The notes below the pieces were generated by a model. The model had not been told where the DNA came from. It searched no databases and worked only from the letters and a program-made list of their open reading frames with translations. From positions 1 through 64,000 of the forward strand of contig CAZYAZ010000008.1 of assembly GCA_964646205.1 (NCBI GenBank): a stretch of DNA of 64,000 nt, read 5' to 3'. This document shows, piece after piece, positions 7,509 through 16,464 of the stretch. The stretch comes from UBA8437 sp964646205. Its GTDB lineage: Bacteria > Planctomycetota > Planctomycetia > Planctomycetales > Planctomycetaceae. Positions within the stretch are counted from its first letter, which is position 1; each line of letters starts with the position of its first letter. The position numbers and the translations under genes are program-made.

Positions 7509-8642
7509 ATGCGAATTGTCGAACTGGAACTGACCGCATTGACCGGCGCCACGGTTGACGGTGGCTGGCCTCAGGACCTGGAGGCCGAGGAGAACCTGCA
7601 CACGCTGGTGCGGTTGAAATCCGAGGATGGCCTCGTCGGGATGGGCAGTTGTTTCACGTCGGGGAAGCTGGTCGAGGGTGCCGTCGAATTGTTGTGGCCG
7701 TTGTTGAAGGGGGAGTCGGCCGTCGAGCCCGAAAGAGTCAGCGATACGTTGAGGGAATCGACGTTTTGGCAGGGACGCGGAGGTGCTGTCGAACACGCCA
7801 TTAGTGGAATCGATATTGCCCTGTGGGATCTCATGGGCCAGGCCTGTGGTCAACCGGTTTCGAGACTGCTGGGAGGCGTTTATCGCGACCGAATCAGGCC
7901 GTATGGGTCGATGCTGTTTGATGAACCCGAGCCGTTACGAGATGCACTCGAGGCGACGGTGAATCGTGGGTTTCGCGCGATCAAGCTGGGCTGGCGGCCG
8001 TTCGGTCGGAGAGATCACCAGACAGATGAACTGCTAATTCGTACGGCGCGTGAGACGGTTGGGGACGACGTGTCGTTGATGGTGGATGCCGGCGGCAGTG
8101 AACAATTTTGGCCGCATGGCGTGAACTGGGCGAAACGGACCGCACGGATGCTGGCTGAATACGGGGTTGAGTGGTTTGAAGAACCACTGCCGCCTGATGA
8201 CATCGACGGGTATGCGGAATTGACCAGGAGTTCGCCGGTTCCGATTGCGGGGGGCGAGGTCCTGACGCGTCGCCAGTCGTTTTTGCCATGGATCAGTCGA
8301 CGTGCGGTAGACATCATCCAGCCCGACACGACCAAAAACGGTGGGTTGACCGAATCGCGACGGATTGCCGGGTGGGCCTATGATCACAACGTGCAGATGG
8401 TCTCTCACGGCTGGAATACCGCCGTGGGATTGGCCGCGGATCTCCAACTGGCCGCAGCGATCCCTGTGGCTTTGTTTGTTGAATACCTGACACCATGCGC
8501 CTACATCGAAGATCTGTTGGATCGCCCCTTCGAACTGGACGAGGACGGGTGCTTGGAGATTCCGTCGGAGCCAGGCCTTGGACGCCGTCTCGATCCTGAA
8601 CGGGTGGCGCGTTACACCGCCTCGGAACGCGTGTTTTGCTAG
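7509..8642 (+). CDS. mandelate racemase / muconate lactonizing (enolase superfamily) enzyme
   Basis: A 377-residue enolase-superfamily protein with an N-terminal capping domain and a TIM-like barrel. Visible residues are K159 in AIKLGW, metal ligands D193 (MVDAGG), E224 (WFEEPL) and E250 (AGGE), and the Asp-His dyad D273 (IIQPD) and H300 (VSHGW), which places it in the mandelate racemase subgroup, usually sugar-acid dehydratases or racemases. The substrate cannot be deduced: the nearest sugar-acid gene, eda, is 4 kb away. It starts at the ATG at 7509 and is followed 59 nt later by ribF. Confidence 0.93.
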   Translation: MRIVELELTALTGATVDGGWPQDLEAEENLHTLVRLKSEDGLVGMGSCFTSGKLVEGAVELLWPLLKGESAVEPERVSDTLRESTFWQGRGGAVEHAISGIDIALWDLMGQACGQPVSRLLGGVYRDRIRPYGSMLFDEPEPLRDALEATVNRGFRAIKLGWRPFGRRDHQTDELLIRTARETVGDDVSLMVDAGGSEQFWPHGVNWAKRTARMLAEYGVEWFEEPLPPDDIDGYAELTRSSPVPIAGGEVLTRRQSFLPWISRRAVDIIQPDTTKNGGLTESRRIAGWAYDHNVQMVSHGWNTAVGLAADLQLAAAIPVALFVEYLTPCAYIEDLLDRPFELDEDGCLEIPSEPGLGRRLDPERVARYTASERVFC

Positions 8643-8701
8643 TTGAGTGTCGCGAAAGAACGCGACGTGGATACTACGGGCTCCTAGATCGGAACCAGGC
8701 G

Positions 8702-9676
8702 ATGCAGTTGGTTCGGGACATTGATGCCGCCGCCGCGAGCCGTGGCGGGTTCGTTTCGATTGGGAATTTCGACGGGGTTCACAACGGCCACAAGCGGATC
8801 GTACAGAAACTGGTTGATGCGGCGACCGCCGCCGCTGTGCCGTCGGTTGTGATGACGTTTGATCCTCACCCGATTGAATTGTTGCGTCCGGATGCCGCTC
8901 CGCCATTGCTGAGTTCGATTGAGGATCGGGCGAACTCGCTGGCAAAGTTGGGCGTTGACGTGTTGCTGGCATTTCCCACCACGCCCGCGATGCTGGCTCT
9001 GGAGGCGGACGAGTTTTTTGCTCGCGTTGTTGTGGGAGGGTTGGCCGCCAGGGGGATGGTCGAAGGTCCGGGTTTCTTTTTTGGGAAAGACCGGAAGGGA
9101 GATGTGGATGTGCTGGCATCGCTGTGCCGGGAGGCGGACATTGAATTGGACGTGGTGGAACCAACCACGTGGGACGGGGAACTGGTCTCGTCGAGTCGCA
9201 TCCGTGCCAGCTTGAGTGTTGGGGACGTCGAGTTGGCGGCAAATCTGCTGGGGCGACCTTATTCGGTGCGGGGTCTCGTGGTGACCGGTGAAGGACGTGG
9301 GCGACAACTGGGAGTCCCAACGGCCAACCTCGCGTCCATCTCCACACTGATCCCCGGCGACGGGGTCTATGTGGGCAGTGTCGTGATAGACGGACGGCCT
9401 CAACCAGCGGCCATTCACGTGGGAGCCAACCCCACATTCGACGAGACAGAACAAAAAGTGGAAGTGCACCTGCTGGCCTTTGACGGGGACCTGTACGGCC
9501 AGAGCTTGGTTGTTGAGTTCCTGAGCCGAGTTCGCGAGACGCGGGCATTTGAATCGGTTGATCAATTGCGTGAGCAGTTGTCTGCAGACATCGAGGCGGT
9601 GTGGCGTTATCTCGAGACGCATCCCGGAGCCACCACGTTCGGAACTGGCGGGGCGGATCGCGACGAGGTATCCTGA
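8702..9676 (+). CDS. ribF: bifunctional riboflavin kinase / FAD synthetase
   Basis: Makes FMN and FAD from riboflavin. The N-terminal adenylyltransferase domain carries IGNFDGVHNGHKR and VMTFDPHPIE and the SSSRIRASL motif. The C-terminal riboflavin kinase domain begins with GEGRGRQLGVPTANL and includes GVYVGSV and GANPTFDETEQKVEVHLL. It has 324 residues from the ATG at 8702, normal for RibF; the frame is open upstream to a TTG at 8636 but that part has no family similarity. The DHH phosphoesterase gene follows 32 nt later. FAD and FMN are needed by the flavoenzyme at 60616-61731, though this gives no specific link. Confidence 0.96.
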   Translation: MQLVRDIDAAAASRGGFVSIGNFDGVHNGHKRIVQKLVDAATAAAVPSVVMTFDPHPIELLRPDAAPPLLSSIEDRANSLAKLGVDVLLAFPTTPAMLALEADEFFARVVVGGLAARGMVEGPGFFFGKDRKGDVDVLASLCREADIELDVVEPTTWDGELVSSSRIRASLSVGDVELAANLLGRPYSVRGLVVTGEGRGRQLGVPTANLASISTLIPGDGVYVGSVVIDGRPQPAAIHVGANPTFDETEQKVEVHLLAFDGDLYGQSLVVEFLSRVRETRAFESVDQLREQLSADIEAVWRYLETHPGATTFGTGGADRDEVS

Positions 9677-9708
9677 CGGCCTGTTTTTGTCGACGGCGAG
9701 AGGGATCG

Positions 9709-10707
9709 ATGGCGATCGACTGGCGGGCGTTTTGTGACATTGTTGAACAGCACGAGCGATTTGTGCTGACGAGCCACGTGAGACCCGATGCGGATGCTGT
9801 CGGATCGGAAATCGGGCTGGCCGAATTGCTCGAAGCCCAGGGGAAGACGGTTCGCATCGTCAATCCCTCGCCGATCACGGATGGATTGTTGTTTCTTGAT
9901 CCGGACAGTCGGGTCAAGGCGATCGGCGAGGATGTCGATGTGGCGTCGGCCTGCGACACCGACGTGCATGTCGTGTTGGATACCAGTGCCTGGGTCCAGG
10001 TCCAGGGCGTGGGCGAAGTCCTCCGTGCCACCGAAGCGGTGAAGGTGGTGATTGATCATCACCAGAGCAGCGATGATCTTGGCGCGGTGGAGTTCAAGGA
10101 CACGTCGGCGGAGGCAACCGGGCGGCTGATCGTGGATCTCGCCGAGTCGGCTGGCTGGGAGATCTCTCCCGTGGCTGCGAATGCGTTGTTTTGTGCCATT
10201 GCCACGGACACCGGCTGGTTCCGCTTCTCTTCAACCAACGGGGGCACACTGAAAGCCGTCGGACGATTGATTGACCTCGGTGCCCAGCCCCACCTATTAT
10301 ACCCGCAACTTTACGAGCGTTGCTCGCAGGCTCGAGTCCGGCTGACTGGTCGGTTGCTTGAGCGGATCGAGTTGGCTTGCGACGGTCGGTTAGCGTGGCT
10401 GACGGCCCGAAACGAGGATTTTGCGTGTACCGGTGCCGTTCCAGCTGATACCGAAGATGTGGTCAACGGATGTTTTCGGATTGTCGGTGTCGAGTGTGCC
10501 TTCATCGCTCACGAACAACGAGACGGTCGGGTGAAAGTGAGTTTTCGCAGTCGTGGTGATGTTGATGTTGCCGCAGTCGCCGAGCAGTTTGATGGAGGAG
10601 GCCATCGTCAGGCATCCGGTGCCGTGGTTGATGGTCCATTTGAACAAGGACTGGCCCGGTTGATCGACGCACTGACTGCAGCATTACAGGCGCCCGCCCA
10701 GAACTGA
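9709..10707 (+). CDS. nrnA: DHH-family phosphoesterase, NrnA-like (oligoribonuclease / pAp phosphatase)
   Basis: A 332-residue DHH/DHHA1 phosphoesterase. It has the metal-binding motifs HVRPDADAVGSEIGL (DHH motif I), VVLDTS, VVIDHHQ (motif III) and the C-terminal DHHA1 signature GGGHRQASGAVV. The short two-domain form without RecJ OB and extension domains is NrnA-like, degrading nano-RNAs and 3'-phosphoadenosine 5'-phosphate. The frame opens at 9601, inside the end of ribF, but the ATG at 9709, preceded by GAGAGG, begins just before the first conserved strand and is preferred. It follows ribF on the same strand. Confidence 0.92.
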   Translation: MAIDWRAFCDIVEQHERFVLTSHVRPDADAVGSEIGLAELLEAQGKTVRIVNPSPITDGLLFLDPDSRVKAIGEDVDVASACDTDVHVVLDTSAWVQVQGVGEVLRATEAVKVVIDHHQSSDDLGAVEFKDTSAEATGRLIVDLAESAGWEISPVAANALFCAIATDTGWFRFSSTNGGTLKAVGRLIDLGAQPHLLYPQLYERCSQARVRLTGRLLERIELACDGRLAWLTARNEDFACTGAVPADTEDVVNGCFRIVGVECAFIAHEQRDGRVKVSFRSRGDVDVAAVAEQFDGGGHRQASGAVVDGPFEQGLARLIDALTAALQAPAQN

Positions 10708-10779
10708 CTGATCCCACCCCCACTTGTGACAGGATGTCCCCACGCCTCAAAGAGTTGTCTTCCCTCCCCTTCCGCTGTT

Positions 10780-10797
10780 GGTGACCGACCGGTCGCC
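10780..10797 (+). other. hairpin between nrnA and the Rieske gene
   Basis: GGTGACC (10780-10786) and GGTCGCC (10791-10797) pair (one G-U) around a GACC tetraloop in the 236-nt intergenic region. No T run follows. It may be a weak terminator or part of the bc-complex leader. Confidence 0.3.
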
Positions 10798-10943
10798 GGT
10801 TCTGCGGACCAAAACATCCAGGCCTGACTTGCTATTCCAGCGACAACTCGTGATGGGTTGTTGCTTGGGCGGCACAAATGATTCCAATCAACGACCCCAC
10901 TTGCAGGACGTGCCCCAGTGGCGCAGCCGACAGGAGATGATCG

Positions 10944-11744
10944 ATGATCGACGAAGTTCCAGACTCCGACGAGTCACCGGAGAACGAAGTATCTGATTCG
11001 ACGTCAGAGAGTCCGTCCAACGGCGATATGGCCGGTGGCGCGAACGAGGTGGCTTCGGAATCGGACGCCTCGGAACCCAGTGGAGACGAAGTGGCCGCGG
11101 ACGAAAAAATGGAAGAGGTGTCGGATCCACAGGAGCACGAGCCTGGTGGTGGCGATGATGAGTCGGAAGATGAGTCGGAAGATGAGTCGGCACGGCGGTC
11201 ATTTCTGACTCAGGTTTTGGCCGGCACAATCGGTGCGGTGGTTGGGTTGGTTCCCGTTCTTTCCGGCCTCGTGTTTTTTCTCGACCCGTTGATTCGAGGT
11301 GGCGAGGGAGCTGGTGCGTCCGGGGAGGGCGGTGGATCCAGTAAGGATGCCGAGGGTTTCATCAAGTTGCCGGTGACCCGGGCGCTGTTGCCGGCTGACG
11401 GGACGCCTCAACAGGTGACCATCGAGGACGATTTGGTGGATGCCTGGAACAAGTTTCCCAAGGTGCCGATCGGCAGTGTGTGGTTGCGACGGTCCGAATC
11501 GGGCGAGGTGGTTGCCTTCAATACTGTCTGTCCGCACCTTGGTTGTGCGGTTGAGTTCCGTGGTGCCAAGAACGATTTCTACTGCCCGTGCCATCTGAGT
11601 GCCTTCAAACTCGACGGCACCAAGGACAATCCTATTCCACCTCGTGACATGGACGGCTTGGCGGTCAAGCCGAACACGGGTGAGGAGATCTGGGTGCAGT
11701 ACAAGAACTTCCGCGGAGGGATCTCCGAAAAGGTGGAAACATGA
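10944..11744 (+). CDS. Rieske iron-sulfur subunit of a bc-type complex
   Basis: A 266-residue protein. The C-terminal Rieske domain carries the 2Fe-2S ligands C196/H198 (CPHLGC) and C214/H217 (CPCH), with C201 and C216 placed for the usual disulfide. A twin-arginine-like segment (ARRSFLTQ, about 83-90) precedes one hydrophobic anchor (91-115), consistent with Tat-dependent insertion. Unusual is the ~80-residue N-terminal cytoplasmic extension, almost wholly Asp, Glu, Ser and Gly. AGGAGA lies before the ATG. Its stop overlaps the cytochrome b start as ATGA, so the two are translationally coupled parts of one quinol-oxidising complex. Confidence 0.93.
   Translation: MIDEVPDSDESPENEVSDSTSESPSNGDMAGGANEVASESDASEPSGDEVAADEKMEEVSDPQEHEPGGGDDESEDESEDESARRSFLTQVLAGTIGAVVGLVPVLSGLVFFLDPLIRGGEGAGASGEGGGSSKDAEGFIKLPVTRALLPADGTPQQVTIEDDLVDAWNKFPKVPIGSVWLRRSESGEVVAFNTVCPHLGCAVEFRGAKNDFYCPCHLSAFKLDGTKDNPIPPRDMDGLAVKPNTGEEIWVQYKNFRGGISEKVET
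11157..11192. repeat. three copies of a 12-bp repeat in the Rieske gene
   Basis: gatgagtcggaa occurs twice and gatgagtcggca once, in frame, encoding the DESEDESEDESA stretch of the acidic N-terminal extension. Confidence 0.85.
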
Positions 11745-13678
11745 TCCGCACGCTTCTGGCCTGGCTTGATGACCGCACCGGATACGCCGGTTTCGTACAC
11801 GAGGCGCTCTACGAAAGAGTGCCGGGGGGTGCGCGTTGGCGTTACGTTTGGGGGAGCACGCTGGTCTTCACGTTCAGTGTCCAGTTGATCACCGGGTTTT
11901 TTCTTTGGACTGCGTACAGTCCCAGCGCGAACACCGCGTGGGAAAGCGTCTACTACATTCAGAACGAGATGACATTTGGGTCGGTGGTTCGTGGTCTCCA
12001 CCATTTCACGGCCCAGTTGATGATTGTGTTGATGGCCGTGCACCTGGTCCAGGTGATCATCGATGGGGCCTACAAGGCGCCCCGCGAGGTGAATTTCTGG
12101 CTGGGGTTGGTGTTGATGCAAATTGTGCTGGGGCTGTCGTTGACCGGCTATCTGCTTCCCTGGGATCAGAAGGGGTACTACGCAACGCAGGTGTCGACGA
12201 AAATTATGGGCAACGCTCCATTGGTGGGCCAACAGGCGCAGGAGTTGATCCAGGGAGGACCCAAGTACGGACATCATACGCTGACACGATTTTTTGCCCT
12301 CCATGCGGGCCTGTTGCCAGCGTCCCTGGTCGCATTTCTTGGATTACATCTTTATGTCTTTCGCCGTCACGGATTGACGGTGAAGGATCCAAAACACGCT
12401 CCCGAAACCACGTTTTGGCCCGACCAGGTGCTCAAGGATGGGGTGGCGTGCCTTGCCGTGCTACTCCTGGTCCTGGGACTCTCGATCTGGAAGGGTGCCG
12501 AGTTGGCGGCGCCGGCGAATCCGTCCGAGAATTATGCAGCGGCGCGTCCGGAGTGGTATTTCCTGTTTCTGTTTCGTTTCCTGAAGTTTGAAGTCGTCGA
12601 ACACTTTGGGTTGGCATTTGGGTCCATCTATGTGCCCGGTGCCTTGATGGGGGTGGTCGCGGCCATGCCGTTGCTTGGCCGTTGGGCAATTGGTCACAAG
12701 TTCAACGTGGCATTCACCTGGGCCGTGACTATTGCCATCGGCGTGCTGACGATGATGGCTTTTTACGAGGATGGTCGCGACGCTGACCACCAGGCGGCGA
12801 TTCGTGAAGCACACCGGGATGCCGAACGGATCAAGGAATTGGCCAGCGGTCCCAATAAGATTCCCGTTTCCGGTGCGGTGACGTTGCTCCGCGAGGATCC
12901 CTTCACACAGGGGCCGAGACTGTTTGCCAAGCACTGCAAGAGTTGTCACCGATTCAACGGTCATGATGGGCGTGGAAGGCTGGTGTATGCCGGCGCAGCT
13001 GACGGTGGCCAGGTCCGTGCGGCGTCAACGGCCGTCGACCTGGGCAATTTTGGTTCGTCCGCGTGGATGAGATCGGTTGTCGTGGATTATCCCAATCACT
13101 TCTCGGCGCTCAAAAATGCCCAGTGGTTCAAGAGTGCCAAGGGCGAGGAGGTTCTGAACCCGGATGAGTCAGAAATGGCTGACTGGTCGGGAGACGCCGA
13201 GTCACTGGGGAGCGACGAGAACAAGGAGAACGTTGAGGCGCTGGTGGCGTTTTTGGTCGGACAGGCCGGTCACAACACTCGGTCCGGGACCCCCGTCGAT
13301 CAGGATAAGGCGAAGTTCGACCGCGGCCGCGTGCTGGCTGTCGAGGGTGACTGGGCTGGGGCGATCAATGGCACATCGTGCGCCGATTGCCATTCCACGA
13401 TCGGCGAGTCCTTCTCGGAAATCGGTGACGATGATGCCGAGGGATATCCGAATCTGTCGGGTTATGGGTCTGCGGCTTGGTTGAAGAGTTTTCTGTCAGA
13501 TCCGGGTTCCGCACAGCATTACGGTGAAAAGAACCAGATGCCAGCCTATGCAGAACGGATGACGCCGGCCGAGATGGGGCTGCTGGTTCGGTGGTTGACC
13601 GGAGATTACGCGGAAACCGAGTTGAAACCGTACGAGGATCAGCGAGAAAAACCCAAGGCCGCGGCGACCAAGGAATGA
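11741..13678 (+). CDS. cytochrome b fused to a di-heme cytochrome c
   Basis: A 645-residue fusion. Residues about 1-345 are a full cytochrome b: b-heme histidine pairs H87/H101 (13 residues between) and H188/H203 (14 between, the b6 pattern), the quinol-site motif PEWY (270-273), and a final helix near 325-345. A linker leads to two c-type heme motifs, CKSCH (399-403) and CADCH (547-551), in two cytochrome c domains. With the Rieske protein upstream this supplies quinol oxidation and electron exit in two polypeptides, so a separate cytochrome c1 is not needed. The start overlaps the Rieske stop (ATGA). The acceptor is not encoded nearby. Confidence 0.95.
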   Translation: MIRTLLAWLDDRTGYAGFVHEALYERVPGGARWRYVWGSTLVFTFSVQLITGFFLWTAYSPSANTAWESVYYIQNEMTFGSVVRGLHHFTAQLMIVLMAVHLVQVIIDGAYKAPREVNFWLGLVLMQIVLGLSLTGYLLPWDQKGYYATQVSTKIMGNAPLVGQQAQELIQGGPKYGHHTLTRFFALHAGLLPASLVAFLGLHLYVFRRHGLTVKDPKHAPETTFWPDQVLKDGVACLAVLLLVLGLSIWKGAELAAPANPSENYAAARPEWYFLFLFRFLKFEVVEHFGLAFGSIYVPGALMGVVAAMPLLGRWAIGHKFNVAFTWAVTIAIGVLTMMAFYEDGRDADHQAAIREAHRDAERIKELASGPNKIPVSGAVTLLREDPFTQGPRLFAKHCKSCHRFNGHDGRGRLVYAGAADGGQVRAASTAVDLGNFGSSAWMRSVVVDYPNHFSALKNAQWFKSAKGEEVLNPDESEMADWSGDAESLGSDENKENVEALVAFLVGQAGHNTRSGTPVDQDKAKFDRGRVLAVEGDWAGAINGTSCADCHSTIGESFSEIGDDDAEGYPNLSGYGSAAWLKSFLSDPGSAQHYGEKNQMPAYAERMTPAEMGLLVRWLTGDYAETELKPYEDQREKPKAAATKE

Positions 13679-13684
13679 CCCAGC

Positions 13685-14725
13685 TTAGGACGTGTGCGAG
13701 TTGCCGACGTTGTCGATCGTGGCCGGGATCTGGCCGGTTTCTTTCAGGTGGCGTGCAACTCGCTGCAGTCCCTCCTCGACTGTGACGATTCGTCGGTACC
13801 CAAAGTCACGGACGGCCGCAGCGGTGGAAAAGCTGTGAGAGTGGGACATTTGTTCCGCCAAAAAACGGGTCATTGGCGGTTCCCCTTTCAACCGGAAAGT
13901 CCGCCACAGGACTTCCAGAACCGCACCGAGAATGCGAGCCTTCCTTGCTGAAATGGACTTTGTCACAGCGGGACACTCGGCCACGTCCAGGAGCGAGTTG
14001 ACCCAGTCCCACATCTTCACGCTTTCTGGCTCGTTGATGAAATAGACCTTGCCGGCGTGAGGAGCGTTGAGATCAAGCAGGTCGGCGGCCTGGATGTGAG
14101 CGGCGGCCGCGTTTTCGACGTAGACGGTCGAGATCACGTTGGAACCGTCACCCACCCGACGCAGTTGTCCTTTCCGGGCTCGTTTGATCATTCTGGGCAG
14201 GACGTGATTGTCCCCCGGGCCCCAGATCAGATGTGGTCGTAGAGCGACGGTGGCCAAACCCCCGGATCCGTTTGCCGCGAGAACGTCGGTTTCCGCGATT
14301 GCCTTTGAGTAGGGGTAGCCACACAAAAAATTCTGGGCCAGCGGAATTGTTTCGTCGGCATTGATCATGTCCGAACCATCAAATACCACGCTGGGGCTAC
14401 TGGTGAAGACCAGTCGCGTGGCACCCGCATTCATGGCTGACTTGAGCAGGTTCCGGGTTCCCTGGACATTGATGCTCTCGTAGAGCGACCATGGCCCCCA
14501 GATTCCCGCGAGTCCGGCACAGTGGTAAACCGTCTGGATCCCCTGGCAGGACTCAGAGACGGCATTGGCGTCCTGCATGTCTCCCTGGAACCAACTGACA
14601 CCGTCAAGTGCCAGAGACTCGGGTTCGCTTCGGCAGAACACGCGAACCTGTTCTCCACGTGCGACCAGCTGTCCGACGAGGACATGGCCCAAAAAGCCGC
14701 TGCCACCGGTAACCAAGTTGCTCAC
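13685..14725 (-). CDS. oleD: NAD(P)-dependent 3-oxoacyl reductase, OleD-like
   Basis: A 346-residue extended short-chain dehydrogenase of the 3-beta-HSD/HpnA type. The Rossmann motif TGGSGFLG is at residues 6-13, the catalytic YxxxK is Y137/K141 (YPYSK), and the active-site Ser lies in FTSSPSVVFDG. OleD reduces 2-alkyl-3-oxoalkanoates to beta-hydroxy acids in long-chain olefin synthesis. The assignment rests on family resemblance plus the adjacent oleC, whose product acts on that hydroxy acid. Start is GTG at 14725, 23 nt after oleC. A steroid- or hopanoid-related reductase is the main alternative. It converges with the cytochrome gene, 6 nt apart. Confidence 0.8.
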   Translation of the reverse strand: MSNLVTGGSGFLGHVLVGQLVARGEQVRVFCRSEPESLALDGVSWFQGDMQDANAVSESCQGIQTVYHCAGLAGIWGPWSLYESINVQGTRNLLKSAMNAGATRLVFTSSPSVVFDGSDMINADETIPLAQNFLCGYPYSKAIAETDVLAANGSGGLATVALRPHLIWGPGDNHVLPRMIKRARKGQLRRVGDGSNVISTVYVENAAAAHIQAADLLDLNAPHAGKVYFINEPESVKMWDWVNSLLDVAECPAVTKSISARKARILGAVLEVLWRTFRLKGEPPMTRFLAEQMSHSHSFSTAAAVRDFGYRRIVTVEEGLQRVARHLKETGQIPATIDNVGNSHTS

Positions 14726-14748
14726 GCCAACATGCTCGTGTCAGATGA

Positions 14749-16434
14749 TTATTCTGCTGAGAGGAACGCGTCCGGGGCCGAAGCCGCGATATCGAGTGTC
14801 CGGGCAGCCCAAACCGCTAATTCTTCGCGGTTGATCTTAACATTATGACGAATATCAACAGGGAAGCCGGAATGAAAGAGTACCGACCCAATTGAATTGG
14901 TCTGCGAAGAACTTGTGGCGAGTTGTTGGAGTTCGTCTCGGAGTGTGTCGGAAGGGGAGATCTGGGGCTCGCATTCGACAACGATTGCCGGTTGTTGATT
15001 GGGCCGTTGTCCCAGGCCAACAAGTGCGCTCCGGTAAACCGCCGGATGCTGGTTGATAATTGCCTCGCAGGGCACACTGAAAAGTGTACCTTCTGCGGTT
15101 TCAACCCGATGGGCCTTGCGACCGCAAAACCAAAGACGGTCCATCTCGTCGATGTAACCGACGTCTCCCATGCGGTGCCAGATCGCGTCGTGATCATCCA
15201 CCTTGGCCATGGCAGTGGCGCTGTCGTGGCGGAAATAACTTTTGGTGACCGAGGCGCCACGGACAATGATCTCACCGATCTCTCCATTGGGCAGGAGTTT
15301 GAGATCATCGAACCGGGCAATCGGATTGTCGTCTATCTCGGCAATGCACACATCAACATCGGGGAAAAGGGACCCGACACAGGTGCCGGCCCCGTCAGCT
15401 GATTGCCGGGCGGTTTCATCCAATATCACCTTCCCACTGATCACGGCCACCGGAAGGGCCTCGGTGGCCCCGTAGGGGGTGTAAATGTCGGCGCCCGGTG
15501 CGGTCAGCGCCTGACGAATCGATCTGACAACCGGTGGCGGGACCGGGGCCCCGGCGGAAAGAACTCGAGTGAGGCTGGGGAGAGTGATCCCGTGTTCCTC
15601 ACAATGGTGGCCAACGCGTTTCCAGAGTGCTGGCGAACCAAAAGCCTGTGTAACGTCTTGTTTTTGGATCGGCGCGATGATGTGACGCGGGTCAACAGCA
15701 GCCGGTCGAGTGGGATCGATGTCTGGTACAACGGTTGTGACTCCCATGGCCACATTGAACAGCGCAAACAGCGGAAAACCTGGCAAGTCCCGTTCTCCAG
15801 GCGAGATGTCGAACTGTGTTTGCAGCAAGTCTGCCTGTGCACAGAACATGCCGTGTTCGTACTCGACCCCTTTGGCTGGACCTGTACTGCCACTCGTGAA
15901 GATGATGGCGGCGGGATCGGTGGAGATGATGTCTGGTGGGCTGAAGTTTGCCAGGTCGGAGTTTTCCAGTTGTGAATAGCTGACGGTTGAAGGGGCCCAG
16001 CCACCAACACGGACGTTCAGCCGAGCTCGTGGAAAGCGTTTCCGATACAGCAGACGGGCCCACTGGACGGTGGGGACGGCGACGAATCCGTGTGGATCTG
16101 TCTGTTCAAGACAGGCGATGACGCGGCGGAGGCCCATGCCGGGGTCAATCAGGACAACAGTCGCCCCGGCACGGAACAGGGCAAAGGTCAATGCCAAAAA
16201 TTCGACCCCGGGGCGGACCATCAGCACGATCCGGTGCCCCGGTTGGACGCCAAGCCGGATCAACCCCACGGCAAGACGGTCGACGAGGTGTTCGAGTTCC
16301 TCGAAAGATCTCTTGTCAGTCTGCCGCCCCTGGCGGTCGCAGACGATCAGGGCTGGCTGTGTGGGAAATCCTGACGCCGAGATGCTCAACCGCGAGGCGA
16401 CATTTCCGTCGGATGAAGAGGGGGCGGAAGGCAT
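14749..16434 (-). CDS. oleC: acyl-AMP-forming ligase, OleC-like (beta-lactone synthetase)
   Basis: A 561-residue ANL-superfamily adenylating enzyme. The phosphate loop FTSGSTGPAKGVEYEH begins at 179; later come YTPYGATEALPV, GEIIVRG and the hinge region DEMDRLWFCGRKAHRVE, then the C-terminal domain with HNVKINREEL, which holds the late lysine. Sequence style matches the OleC group (annotated fatty acid-CoA ligase), which turns beta-hydroxy acids into beta-lactones before OleB makes the alkene. Position directly before oleD supports this. No oleA (thiolase-like condensing enzyme) or oleB (alpha/beta hydrolase) occurs next to it, so a complete pathway is not shown here. Confidence 0.82.
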   Translation of the reverse strand: MPSAPSSSDGNVASRLSISASGFPTQPALIVCDRQGRQTDKRSFEELEHLVDRLAVGLIRLGVQPGHRIVLMVRPGVEFLALTFALFRAGATVVLIDPGMGLRRVIACLEQTDPHGFVAVPTVQWARLLYRKRFPRARLNVRVGGWAPSTVSYSQLENSDLANFSPPDIISTDPAAIIFTSGSTGPAKGVEYEHGMFCAQADLLQTQFDISPGERDLPGFPLFALFNVAMGVTTVVPDIDPTRPAAVDPRHIIAPIQKQDVTQAFGSPALWKRVGHHCEEHGITLPSLTRVLSAGAPVPPPVVRSIRQALTAPGADIYTPYGATEALPVAVISGKVILDETARQSADGAGTCVGSLFPDVDVCIAEIDDNPIARFDDLKLLPNGEIGEIIVRGASVTKSYFRHDSATAMAKVDDHDAIWHRMGDVGYIDEMDRLWFCGRKAHRVETAEGTLFSVPCEAIINQHPAVYRSALVGLGQRPNQQPAIVVECEPQISPSDTLRDELQQLATSSSQTNSIGSVLFHSGFPVDIRHNVKINREELAVWAARTLDIAASAPDAFLSAE

Positions 16435-16464
16435 GAGCGATCAAGTGGCAAGCGGCGCTGAGTG

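Noticed and set aside
8034..10031. 665-codon minus-strand open frame
   Set aside because: Antisense shadow of the enolase-superfamily, ribF and nrnA genes; composition is Pro/Arg-rich without any motif.
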